Source: CALMEH01 sp964548225 (GTDB taxonomy: Bacteria > Acidobacteriota > Blastocatellia > Pyrinomonadales > Pyrinomonadaceae). Taken from it: a DNA stretch of 64,000 nt. The position numbers and the translations under genes are program-made. The stretch lies in contig CAZJQP010000004.1 in assembly GCA_964548225.1 (NCBI GenBank), positions 62,001 through 126,000 on the forward strand, written 5' to 3'. Every line of letters starts with the position of its first letter. The stretch's first letter is position 1. Below, piece by piece: positions 33,013-41,236 of the stretch. The notes beneath the pieces are model-generated. The model saw only the letters and a program-made list of their open reading frames with translations. It had not been told where the DNA came from and did no database searches.

Positions 33013-34665
33013 ATGAGAAAATTACTGGCATTTATTTTACTTTTATTCATTTTTTCGAGCGTTCCGTCGCAAGCGGTTTTTGCTCAGAACAAAACAAAAA
33101 ACAGCAAGACGACTGTAACCGCGCCGAAATTCGGGAATACGGATGGCATAACTGCCGCGCAGTTGAAAAATTATCTCGAATTTATCGCGTCGGACGAACT
33201 CGAAGGACGCGACACTCCTTCACGCGGACTTGACATTGCGGCGATGTTTATCGCTTCGCATCTGAAAAGCTGGAACATCAAACCGGCGGGCGACAACGGA
33301 ACTTATTTTCAGAAATTTCCGCTCAAACGCACGATTGTTGATGCAACCAATACGAAGCTCAGTTTGAACACACAATCTTTCGTTTATGGCGAAGATTTTA
33401 CAACGAATTTTAATGCCGGAGAAGTTTCCGGCAATCTTGTCTATGCCGGACACGGTTGGGTTATTAAGTCAAAAAACGTCAATGCGTATCAAGGAATTGA
33501 TGTCAGAGACAAAATTGTTGTCGTTGCAAATACTTTGCCGAAAGGTATTACTTTCAATGATTTACAAGGAAAACCGGGCGAAGATTGGATGTCGCCCGCG
33601 CTTTACGCGCAAACAAACGGCGCGAAAGCTGTAATTTCCGTCGGAAGTTTCTCAAACACCGCAAACATAAAAATAAGCAAATATGACCAAACCGTCAGAG
33701 GTAATTTGGTTTTTGGAAAACAAGAGCCGTCGCAGATTACAATTCCGACAATTGTAGCGATGCCGCGTCTTGTGAACGCGATATTTCGAGGCGAAAAATC
33801 AAACGGAACGAATGTTTTTACAAAAGCGATGACGGGCGAACCGCTCGATGGGTTTGAAATCAGTGCAGCTAAAAAAATCAGTTTGAATGTGGCGACGAAA
33901 ACCGAAGACACATATTCGCAAAACGTCGTCGGAATTTTGGAAGGAAGCGATCCGGTTTTGAAGAACGAATATGTTGCAGTTGGCGCACACTACGACCACG
34001 TTGGAATGAATCCGTTTTGGAACGGCGACGACAAAATTTGGAACGGCGCAGACGATGACGGTTCGGGAACGGTTGCGGTTCTTTCGATGGCAGAAGCCTT
34101 TGCCAAAGGCGCACAACGTCCGAAACGCTCGATTCTTTTCATCTGGCACGCGGGCGAGGAAAAAGGTTTATGGGGAAGCGAATATTTTACAGACAATCCG
34201 ACTGTTCCGATTGGTTCAATTATTACAGAACTTATCATAGTTATGATTGGACGCTATCAAAATCCGGGCGACGAAAATCATCCGCAAAATAAAGATCTGC
34301 CGAAACCGAACGAAATCTTTCTTATCGGCTCGAAAATGATGTCAACCGAACTCGGCGAAGTCAGCGAGGCAACGAATAAATCATTTCTGAATTTGAGTTT
34401 TAACTACAAATACGACGACCCGAAAGACCCCGAACAATTTTTCTATCGTTCCGACCACTACAATTATGCGCGAAAGGGAATTCCAATCATTTTCTATATG
34501 GACGGAAGCCACGCCGATTATCATCAAGTCTCGGATTCGGTTGAAAAAATCAATTTCGAAGCAATGGAAAAAGTCGTGCGGACAATTTTCGCAACCGGCT
34601 GGGAACTTGCCAATCGTCCAACTCGTCCGAAAGTTGATAAGCCTTTGAAACTCGACGAAAATTAA
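33013..34665 (+). CDS. Secreted M28 family zinc aminopeptidase
   Basis: 550 residues from ATG at 33013, preceded by GTGAGGAAAC; the GTG at 33001 is part of that site. Signal peptide 1-25. A protease-associated (PA) domain is inserted (about 130-270). The di-zinc M28 core follows: VAVGAHYDHVG (His ligand), WNGADDDGSGTVAVLSMAEAF (bridging Asp), FIWHAGEEKGLWGSEYF (catalytic Glu-Glu), and GSHADYHQVSDSVEKINFEAM for the last His ligand. Removes N-terminal residues from peptides outside the cytoplasm. Central gene of a three-gene secreted set that could recycle peptides and modified amino acids. Confidence 0.93.
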   Translation: MRKLLAFILLLFIFSSVPSQAVFAQNKTKNSKTTVTAPKFGNTDGITAAQLKNYLEFIASDELEGRDTPSRGLDIAAMFIASHLKSWNIKPAGDNGTYFQKFPLKRTIVDATNTKLSLNTQSFVYGEDFTTNFNAGEVSGNLVYAGHGWVIKSKNVNAYQGIDVRDKIVVVANTLPKGITFNDLQGKPGEDWMSPALYAQTNGAKAVISVGSFSNTANIKISKYDQTVRGNLVFGKQEPSQITIPTIVAMPRLVNAIFRGEKSNGTNVFTKAMTGEPLDGFEISAAKKISLNVATKTEDTYSQNVVGILEGSDPVLKNEYVAVGAHYDHVGMNPFWNGDDKIWNGADDDGSGTVAVLSMAEAFAKGAQRPKRSILFIWHAGEEKGLWGSEYFTDNPTVPIGSIITELIIVMIGRYQNPGDENHPQNKDLPKPNEIFLIGSKMMSTELGEVSEATNKSFLNLSFNYKYDDPKDPEQFFYRSDHYNYARKGIPIIFYMDGSHADYHQVSDSVEKINFEAMEKVVRTIFATGWELANRPTRPKVDKPLKLDEN

Positions 34666-34684
34666 ATTTTTGGAGAAAGCAGTT

Positions 34685-36922
34685 ATGAAAAATCTATTGT
34701 TTGTTTTTATCTTAATTCTATTCGTTTCAATAACAATTTCGGCGCAAACTGTCGCTTTTCTGAATGTCAATGTTATTCCGATGGACAAAGAGCGCGTTTT
34801 GCAAAATCAAACCGTGCTTGTCTCAAACGGAATTATTACGGCAATCGGCAAAAGCGTGAAAATTCCGAAAGACGTGCAAGTTATTGACGGCAAAGGGAAA
34901 TATCTGATTCCGGGTTTGATGGATATGCACACGCATCTGCTTTCGGATGGTGATGATTATCCGAAATCTATTGCCGAAGATGAATTGAAAGTGATGATTG
35001 CCAACGGCGTTACGACGATTCGCCTTATGATTGGAACGCCCGAACAATTGATTTTACGCGCAAAATCGGCAAACGGCGAAATTATCGCGCCGACAATTTA
35101 TTCGGCAAGTCCGCATCTGACAGGACGCGAGCAGGGAAATGATTTTGTCGTCAACACGGCAGACGAAGCGCGTGAAGCCGTTCGCAAATCGAAAGCGGCG
35201 GGTTACGATTTCATCAAAATCACGACTTTTATCAAGGCGGAAGTTTATGAAGCGGCGGTTGACGAGGCGGCGAAGCAAAATATTCGCGTCGTCGGACACG
35301 CCGATTCGCGTTTTGTCGGAGTTGAACGTGCGCTGAAAGCCAGACAACAAATCGAACATCTCGACGGTTATATGGAAATGCTTCTGAAAACCGACGCGCC
35401 GATGAAAGGTTCGGTTTCCGACCTTTATATTTACGATTTGAAAAACTGGGAAAGCCTCGATTTAATTGACGAAAGCAAGATTCCCGATTTGGCAAAACGC
35501 ACGGTTGAAGCGAATCCGTTTGTTGACCCGACACAGCATTTTATGAAAAATACATTCGGTTTGCCGCGCACGGAAGAATCAATCCGCGCTCAGCCGGATT
35601 TTAGATTTTATCCGAAAAAGGTGCAAGATTTTTTCATCAATTTTCATAAAAGACATCGCCTTTTTACGCAAGTTCCAATCGAAAAACGCGCTCGTTGGAT
35701 AGCGATTCGGGACAAAATGATTAAAGCGATTTACGACGCTGGCGGCAAAATTATGGCTGGTTCGGATTCGCCTGAATTTCTGTTTCTTTACGGTTTTTCA
35801 CAGCACCGCGAACTGCGTGCGTTAGCTGATGCAGGACTTTCAAATTATGCCGCGCTCGAAGCCGGAACGAAAAATCCTTCCGCTTTTTTCGGAACTTTGG
35901 ACAAAGTTGGAACAATTGAAAAAGGCAAACGCGCTGACCTTATTTTGCTCGATGCAAATCCACTCGAAAACATCTCGAACACCGAAAAGCGTTCCGGCGT
36001 GATGCTCAAAGGCAAATATTACACGCAAACCGAAATGAACAAATGGCTCGACGAAATTGCTCCGAAAATTTCAAATTCATATATCGAAAAACCGACTCCG
36101 CAAGAAGAAGCAGGCGCGGTTGCCGACAAACTTTTTGAGGCGATGAAAGCAAAAAATGCCGAAGCAATTAAAGCGACATTTTTGCCGAACGGACAATTAA
36201 CCGCACTCGATAAACCTCGAAACGGCGAAGGTTTTTCGACGACGCGAAACTATTCGGCAGACGCTTTTGCAAAATTGATTTCCGAATCGAAAGGCGGCGA
36301 ATTTATCGAAAAAATGCCCGAAAAAGACGTGCGAATTTACGGCGATGCGGCGGTTGTAACGGGACGTTACACATTTCACGTCGGCGATAAATTTTCGCAT
36401 TGCGGAACGAACGCTTTTCATCTTTTGAAAACCGAATCGGGCTGGAAAATCGCCAATGCGACTTCGACGCTTGAGTTTGCAAATTGCGATAAAAAAGCGT
36501 CGGTCGAAACAGGACAAACCGATGCTTTGAAAGCGGTTGATAAACTTTTTGAACTGATGACGGCGCATAATCCGGCGGAAATCATTGCGCTTCACACACC
36601 CGAATCGCAATTGACCGCGCTCATCAAAGGACGCGACGGCAAAAGCCGCATCGAAAATCTTTCGCGTGAAGCATTTTCCAAGTTTTTCGAGAAGAAAACC
36701 GCCGAAATTTTAGAGAAAATGTATGACATAAAATCGTTTGAATTCGGCGATATGGCGACGGTTGACGGACGTTATATTTTTACTGTGAACAATAAATTAC
36801 AGCATTGCGGAATGAATTCTTTTCATTTGATAAAAACTGCCGATGGTTGGAAACTCGGCAATTCTATTTCTACTATCGAGCCAAACGGCTGCACCGAAAA
36901 AGAGAAAGGAATGGTTAAATAA
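34685..36922 (+). CDS. Exported amidohydrolase fused to two NTF2-like domains
   Basis: 745 residues from ATG at 34685 with signal peptide (1-21, ISAQT). Amidohydrolase domain about 22-460: LIPGLMDMHTHLL (metal His pair), GVTTIRLM, RVVGHADSR, QQIEHLDGY, IMAGSDSPEF (catalytic Asp), GKRADLILLDANPLE. Imidazolonepropionase/prolidase-like type. After it, two tandem NTF2/SnoaL-like units of about 120 residues: each starts with A-V-DKLFE-M and ends with HCG-N-FHL-KT--GWK. The two copies are clearly paralogous. This fusion is not the usual amidohydrolase layout. Likely acts on dipeptide-like or cyclic amide substrates in the periplasm. Confidence 0.9.
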   Translation: MKNLLFVFILILFVSITISAQTVAFLNVNVIPMDKERVLQNQTVLVSNGIITAIGKSVKIPKDVQVIDGKGKYLIPGLMDMHTHLLSDGDDYPKSIAEDELKVMIANGVTTIRLMIGTPEQLILRAKSANGEIIAPTIYSASPHLTGREQGNDFVVNTADEAREAVRKSKAAGYDFIKITTFIKAEVYEAAVDEAAKQNIRVVGHADSRFVGVERALKARQQIEHLDGYMEMLLKTDAPMKGSVSDLYIYDLKNWESLDLIDESKIPDLAKRTVEANPFVDPTQHFMKNTFGLPRTEESIRAQPDFRFYPKKVQDFFINFHKRHRLFTQVPIEKRARWIAIRDKMIKAIYDAGGKIMAGSDSPEFLFLYGFSQHRELRALADAGLSNYAALEAGTKNPSAFFGTLDKVGTIEKGKRADLILLDANPLENISNTEKRSGVMLKGKYYTQTEMNKWLDEIAPKISNSYIEKPTPQEEAGAVADKLFEAMKAKNAEAIKATFLPNGQLTALDKPRNGEGFSTTRNYSADAFAKLISESKGGEFIEKMPEKDVRIYGDAAVVTGRYTFHVGDKFSHCGTNAFHLLKTESGWKIANATSTLEFANCDKKASVETGQTDALKAVDKLFELMTAHNPAEIIALHTPESQLTALIKGRDGKSRIENLSREAFSKFFEKKTAEILEKMYDIKSFEFGDMATVDGRYIFTVNNKLQHCGMNSFHLIKTADGWKLGNSISTIEPNGCTEKEKGMVK

Positions 36923-37063
36923 CAAAGTAAATAATTGGACAAAACTAACCTGCAGAATCCCGCACGGGGTAAAGGTATAAAAACCTGAAAAACAACCTGT
37001 TTACTTCGTGCGCGTTTCTGCAAAAACTATAATTCTGTCCACTTACTTAAAACCAAACATCAA

Positions 37064-37609
37064 TCATAAAACTCTGAATAAATCCCAAATACCTTTAAAC
37101 AAAAAACCTAAAATAAACAAGCTCAGCAAAACCGAGCCAACGAGAATGCCGATTAACAGCAAGATCATTCCGATCACGAAAATCCAATCACCGGTTGTGC
37201 CGCGCCCGCGTCCTTCACCGTTTTCACGGATTAGTTCGATATTTTGCTTGTTTGCCTTCCAGAAAAAATCGAACGCATCGCCGATAAACGGAATTGAGCC
37301 GATGACGTAATCCAAGCCGATGTTGAAAGCCATTCGCACAAGCGTGATTTTCGGCACGCCGTAACGCACACCGGCAATGAGAATGTAAAACGAAACGAGC
37401 GATGTCGAAAGATCGCCGACATTCGGAATTAAACCGATTAGCGAATCCAGTCCGAATTTGAATCCTGTTCCCGGAACTTTGAAAAGCCCGTCCAAATAGC
37501 GCGAAAGAGTTTCTAAACTTTCTTCGATTTCGATTTGTTTTTCTCTCTGCGGCGACAAATCGGAGATTTCCCGGTTTTCAATTACTTCAACGACTTCAAC
37601 TACTTCCAT
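37064..37609 (-). CDS. DUF4112 family membrane protein
   Basis: 181 residues. The DUF4112 domain spans about 33-125: LSRYLDGLFKVPGTGFKFGLDSLIGLIPNVGDLSTSLVSFYILIAGVRYGVPKITLVRMAFNIGLDYVIGSIPFIGDAFDFFWKANKQN, with the two GLIPxVGD/GSIPFIGD motifs. A long hydrophobic helix follows (about 145-175; GMILLLIGILVGSVLLSLFILGFLF), so it has three to four membrane segments. The N-terminus is acidic and begins with valine/glutamate repeats. It ends an operon after the OmpA-type, interrupted and zinc-ribbon genes. No known function. Confidence 0.88.
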   Translation of the reverse strand: MEVVEVVEVIENREISDLSPQREKQIEIEESLETLSRYLDGLFKVPGTGFKFGLDSLIGLIPNVGDLSTSLVSFYILIAGVRYGVPKITLVRMAFNIGLDYVIGSIPFIGDAFDFFWKANKQNIELIRENGEGRGRGTTGDWIFVIGMILLLIGILVGSVLLSLFILGFLFKGIWDLFRVL

Positions 37610-37624
37610 AATTTTTTCTAACTG

Positions 37625-38089
37625 TTACGCTTGCTCTTTCAATTTGCCGATTGCCTTTAAAATTTCGCGGCGATTTTTCGCGGATTTTATCCAATTCGGT
37701 AACTTGCTTAAAAACGAATTTCGTCCCTTTTTTGTTCGTTCGCGCAATTTAGCGACAACGTAATTTTCCAAAATTTCGAGATGTTTTAAGTTATTAGCCC
37801 AGAGCGTTTCGCCGCAACACGAGATTTTGAGCCATAATGGAAGTCGAAAATACCAATCGAAACCGTCGCCGATACTGATTTGTCCGCCGTTCCAATTCTT
37901 TTGATAAGCGCAGGTTAAGCAAACAAGACGGCGTGGTGCGAAAAGTTTTTTATTGATTTTTTCCGAAGCTGTTTCGGTTGAAAAAACCTTCGCCTTTCCT
38001 GCACATTTCGGACAAACGACAAGAAATTCTTCGCCGAGTTCGTAAATCAGTTCACCCGTGTCTATGAATCTTTCGCTTTTGTCAGACAT
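37625..38089 (-). CDS. Zinc-ribbon hypothetical protein
   Basis: 154 residues. A likely four-Cys zinc site is formed by VVCPKCAGKA (about 24-29) and RLVCLTCAYQ (about 55-60). Further on is ISCCGETLWANN, and the C-terminal 50 residues are strongly basic (KLRERTKKGRNSFLSKLPNWIKSAKNRREILKA). Resembles small TFIIB-type zinc-ribbon proteins of unknown role in other bacteria. No signal peptide. Sits 15 bases before the DUF4112 gene and 3 bases after the interrupted gene's second stop, so it belongs to the same operon. Confidence 0.72.
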   Translation of the reverse strand: MSDKSERFIDTGELIYELGEEFLVVCPKCAGKAKVFSTETASEKINKKLFAPRRLVCLTCAYQKNWNGGQISIGDGFDWYFRLPLWLKISCCGETLWANNLKHLEILENYVVAKLRERTKKGRNSFLSKLPNWIKSAKNRREILKAIGKLKEQA

Positions 38090-38092
38090 TTA

Positions 38093-38467
38093 TCAAACGA
38101 CACAAGCTGCGTGTCCTAAAATTTCGTCACCGTCTTTCAAGTTCGAAGGCATCGGTTTCCAACCGTTTTGCAAACGAATTTCCAAAATCTCGTCGGCATT
38201 CGGGCGAAAATCCCAAACGGCAACTGCCGTTACCGCACCGAGTCAGGTTGTATCATAAACCAAAAATAAATTTTTATACGGCACAATTATATCGTGCGTA
38301 AATTCATCTTGCGTAAAAACTTCGGCGACAATCCGCGGATGAAAATCGCCTTTCGGTTTTGCATTTGCCCAACTCAAAACTTTTCCCAAAGTTTTATGTT
38401 TCAATAAATCTTTTTCGAGTTCGGCAAAATCTTCAACGGACAAATTTGAAAGATTTGTAATCTTCAT
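38093..38467 (-). pseudogene. Conserved-looking gene interrupted by one in-frame TGA
   Basis: Reading from the ATG at 38467, 74 codons end at a TGA (38245-38243). The same frame then continues without shift for another 49 codons (LGAVTAVAVWDFRPN...GHAACVV) to a TGA at 38095-38093, just 3 bases before the next gene. Protein-like composition and operon spacing hold across the stop. The start overlaps the OmpA stop as ATGA. The simplest repair is CGA (Arg) to TGA, giving DTTRLGAV. It may be a recent nonsense mutation, a sequencing error or a recoded stop; a selenocysteine is unlikely because no redox context is seen. No family recognised. Confidence 0.72.
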
Positions 38468-39702
38468 CAGCCTTTTTTAACAACTTTGTATTCGATGCGC
38501 CGATTGCGAAATCTTCCGTCCTCAGTGTCGTTTGTGTCTTTCGGAACTTCTTTGCCGTAACCTTTTTCGGTAAGCATATCAGAAGGCACAGAAAATTCAT
38601 TTACTAACACATCACGGACGGCTTTGGCACGATTGTTTGAAAGTTTTTGATTGTATTCGACGCTACCTTTGTTATCAGTATGTCCGCCAATTTCGAGAAC
38701 TGTTCCCGATTTCAGTTTTTTCATTACCACCGAAGCCTTTTGCAAAAAGTCTTTATTTTTACTTGGAATATCAAACTTTCCGCTTTCAAATTGGATAATA
38801 TACAAACTCAAAATCCGCGCCAATTCATCGGGATCAATTGGCTCTTGCATTTTGCCAAGCGCATCTTCGGCACACTTTTGTGCCAAAGATTCTTCGCCCT
38901 GTTTAAATTTGCGGTCTTTACATTCGTCTTTTACGACTGCTTTTTTCTCTTCGCAAATGGCACTAAAAGTCTGTGAAACACCATCAACGCCTTTTTCGGT
39001 TTCAATCGGTTTGCATGTCCAGCCGGGATTTTCTATTTCGATGATTTTTTTATCGCCCGCTTCCAAAAGAGCCAAAACTCTTTTTCCGCCGGTTTCGGTC
39101 GTTACGTTCCAAACTTTTTTGTTGACTTTGACCAAACTCCCGCTCGGAACATTTGTCAGCGTAACTTCAAAACCGCTGTTTTTGAAAAACAAAAACCACG
39201 CGGCAAGCATACCGAAAACAATAATAAACGAAGCCGCCAAAATTCCTGCCGAAGCCCAAAGCCACGCCGGAATTCCGCCTTTCTCTTTGGCTTCCTGTTC
39301 TTGTTTAGCTTGTTCTTCGGTCGGCGTAGGCGGAATATCTTGATATTTTTCGCGCACGTCATCAGGCAAACGAATAAGCGGCGTGGTCATAAAAACGTCC
39401 TGTTTACGACGTTCGCCGCCAAAATCGTTATCGTCCACATCACGCGGAATCTTGATGTTATCTTGTGTTAACCCCCAATCGGGAACTTTAGGATTATTTT
39501 GGTTTGAAGGCTGATAAGTTTTGTTAAAATCAGGCTCGTCATCTCGCGGAATGTTGTAACCGGGCATAGTTTTGCCCCAATCATCGGCGTTTGGTTGCGG
39601 CGAATATTTTTGGTTCGACGTTTTTCCCCAATCGTCCTTATCATCGTCAAATTGCGACGATGGAATATTCGGCATTGTTTTATCAAAATCGTTATTGCTC
39701 AC
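38467..39702 (-). CDS. OmpA-domain protein with cytoplasmic Lys-Thr repeat region
   Basis: 411 residues. N-terminal 1-100 is polar and repetitive, with DKTMP, GKTSN, GKTMPG and NKTYQ motifs in an Asp/Asn/Pro-rich background. One TM helix at about 148-172. Next is a PEGA-like region (VTLTNVPSGSLVKVNKKVWN) and a C-terminal OmpA/peptidoglycan-binding domain (295-405; VLEIGGHTDNKGSVEYNQKLSNNRAKAVRDVLV, GYGKEVPKDTNDTEDGRFRNRRIEY). Topology would put the Thr motifs in the cytoplasm and OmpA domain in the periplasm. Such DxT-type repeats are typical kinase targets read by FHA domains; kinase and FHA partners are not adjacent. First gene of the operon. Confidence 0.88.
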   Translation of the reverse strand: MSNNDFDKTMPNIPSSQFDDDKDDWGKTSNQKYSPQPNADDWGKTMPGYNIPRDDEPDFNKTYQPSNQNNPKVPDWGLTQDNIKIPRDVDDNDFGGERRKQDVFMTTPLIRLPDDVREKYQDIPPTPTEEQAKQEQEAKEKGGIPAWLWASAGILAASFIIVFGMLAAWFLFFKNSGFEVTLTNVPSGSLVKVNKKVWNVTTETGGKRVLALLEAGDKKIIEIENPGWTCKPIETEKGVDGVSQTFSAICEEKKAVVKDECKDRKFKQGEESLAQKCAEDALGKMQEPIDPDELARILSLYIIQFESGKFDIPSKNKDFLQKASVVMKKLKSGTVLEIGGHTDNKGSVEYNQKLSNNRAKAVRDVLVNEFSVPSDMLTEKGYGKEVPKDTNDTEDGRFRNRRIEYKVVKKG

Positions 39703-39837
39703 AGACTTGTCTCCTTCGCAATAATTATAAGCCTGAAACGCCGAATCAACAAATGAATTTGTTAGTCGTTATTAGTTAGTTGTTAGTTGCAAAGCAGAAA
39801 TTAATTTCTCTTTCTCCTTTTCTCTCTTTCTCTCTTT

Positions 39838-40734
39838 CTACTTAACATTGGGCGGTTGCGCGGCTTTCGTGCGAATGGAGATGCCTTCTTGTGCTGTGAG
39901 AAAGACGCGGCGGGCATCAAAAGTCGAAGTGTTTGTCGGGAAATAGGAAAGCAGATAGCGATTGCTTTTGAGTTCGTCGCAGATGAATTTGGCGGCTTCC
40001 TGTGCTTTATCAATCGGGAAAATTTTTCCGCCTGTGCCTTCGGTCAATTCCTTAATGACTTTTCCGGCTTTCGGTTGGTTGCGTCGAAACGCGCCGCCGG
40101 TTCTGTCGGGCATTTGTAGGGCATAAACAACGATGTTCTGGTTTTGCAATTCATTTAAAACATCTTCAAATTTCGATTTACTGCCTCTGTCCAATCCGTC
40201 GCCGATTAAAACAATCGCCGTTTTGCGCGTTCCGGGCATTAAAGGCAAAAGAACTTCTTTAGTCGTTGCGGCGATGGCATCGAAAAGATAAGGATTTCCC
40301 TGTTTGCGAAGTGTTTCAAACGATGCTTCTAATTTTTTCGCATCGTCCGTCCATTCGTGGATAATTTCAGGCTTTGTGTCGTAAGCAATCGCAAAAAGCT
40401 GGTCGCCGTCGAAAATTTCGTAAGCAAATTCCATCGCCGCCGTTTTTAGAGTTTCGACGCTTGCCGGAACGGTTTGCGAATTATCAATCAAAAGCACGAT
40501 TTTTGCAGGCGACGGGTCAAAACTGAAATTATTGATTTTTTGCTCAATGGCGTTTTCGTAAAGCGAGAGATTTTCAATCTTTATCGGCTCGGTCGAACCA
40601 TTATCGCGGCGGGCAACAACCGTCAAGATAGTGCCTTCCAAACTTCCGGTAGATTTAGCGTTATTGCGCGATTGCGCGGTTAAAAAACTTGTTGCCAAAA
40701 GCAATATAAAACTCAAAAGCCAAATCTTTTTCAT
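39838..40734 (-). CDS. Exported VWFA-domain protein, Acidobacteria type
   Basis: 298 residues from ATG at 40734, preceded by GAGGTG; eight further in-frame upstream codons from 40758 lack a binding site. Signal peptide 1-20 (TSFLTAQ). The sequence follows the pattern of the VWFA-related domain frequent in Acidobacteria: VVARRDNGSTEPIKIENLSLYENAIEQKI, then IVLLIDNSQTVPASVETLK (MIDAS Asp-x-Ser), RKTAIVLIGDGLDRGSKS, and LKSNRYLLSYFPTNTSTFDARRVFLTA. Typically these proteins are periplasmic and of unknown function. Monocistronic; flanked by AT-rich inverted repeats. Confidence 0.88.
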   Translation of the reverse strand: MKKIWLLSFILLLATSFLTAQSRNNAKSTGSLEGTILTVVARRDNGSTEPIKIENLSLYENAIEQKINNFSFDPSPAKIVLLIDNSQTVPASVETLKTAAMEFAYEIFDGDQLFAIAYDTKPEIIHEWTDDAKKLEASFETLRKQGNPYLFDAIAATTKEVLLPLMPGTRKTAIVLIGDGLDRGSKSKFEDVLNELQNQNIVVYALQMPDRTGGAFRRNQPKAGKVIKELTEGTGGKIFPIDKAQEAAKFICDELKSNRYLLSYFPTNTSTFDARRVFLTAQEGISIRTKAAQPPNVK

Positions 40735-40750
40735 ACTTTTCACCTCAAAC

Positions 40751-40840
40751 TTTATCAATTATTAATTTTCAATTCATTTTTTAAGTTCGCGTTCATCTCT
40801 TACAAAAATAATTGATTTTGGAAAATTGATAATTGATAAA
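40751..40840. repeat. Word-type inverted repeat, AATTGAT family
   Basis: TTTATCAATTATTAATTTTC (from 40751) faces AAAAATAATTGATTTTGGAAAATTG... (40804-40840). Imperfect but both arms use the same words as at 5855-5940. Lies between two minus-strand genes. Confidence 0.7.
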
Positions 40841-40847
40841 TTTCGCT

Positions 40848-41156
40848 TTATTTCTCAGCTTTCTCTGAACTCTTACTCGAATTCGTTGTGCTGTCATTTG
40901 CTTTGTTTGATGCAGTTTCTGTCTTTGCGGTTGATTCGGTGGCAGATTTTTTTTCGCCGCTTTTCGCAGTTTTTGATTTATTTGAATAATCGGTTACATA
41001 CCAACCTTCGCCCTTAAACTGAAAACCTGACAAAGACCACTGTTTTTCAAGTCGTCCGCCGCACTTTTCGCAAACCGTCAAAGGTGCATCCGAAACCTTC
41101 TGCATTTTCTCTAATTTTGCGCCGCAATCAGCGCATCTGTATTCGTAAATAGGCAT
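40848..41156 (-). CDS. FmdB family zinc-ribbon protein
   Basis: 102 residues. Starts with the family signature MPIYEYRCADCGAKLEKMQKVSDAPLTVCEKCGG, four Cys that bind zinc (CxxC ... CxxC), followed by GFQFKGEGWYVTDY. The C-terminal 45 residues are Ser/Thr/Lys-rich and disordered, longer than in the shortest members. FmdB-type proteins were first named from formamidase regulators; most are uncharacterised. Separated from thioredoxin reductase upstream by an inverted repeat. Confidence 0.9.
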   Translation of the reverse strand: MPIYEYRCADCGAKLEKMQKVSDAPLTVCEKCGGRLEKQWSLSGFQFKGEGWYVTDYSNKSKTAKSGEKKSATESTAKTETASNKANDSTTNSSKSSEKAEK

Positions 41157-41166
41157 ATTTTCAAAA

Positions 41167-41231
41167 TGTGAGAAGTGAACAATAAAAAATGAGAATCATC
41201 AACATCTCACTTCTCATTTCTCACTTCTCAA
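41167..41231. repeat. Word-type inverted repeat, TGAGAAG family
   Basis: Left arm GTGAGAAGTGA ... ATGAGAA is degenerate; right arm (41204-41231) is clean TCTCACTTCTCATTTCTCAC. Same words as at 53636-53704 and 55575-55650. Between trxB stop and the FmdB start. Confidence 0.75.
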
Positions 41232-41236
41232 TTAAA

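Noticed and set aside
38243..38245. Selenocysteine codon
   Set aside because: The site DTT-TGA-LGAV has no redox-motif context and no obvious stem-loop follows; a nonsense change is simpler.
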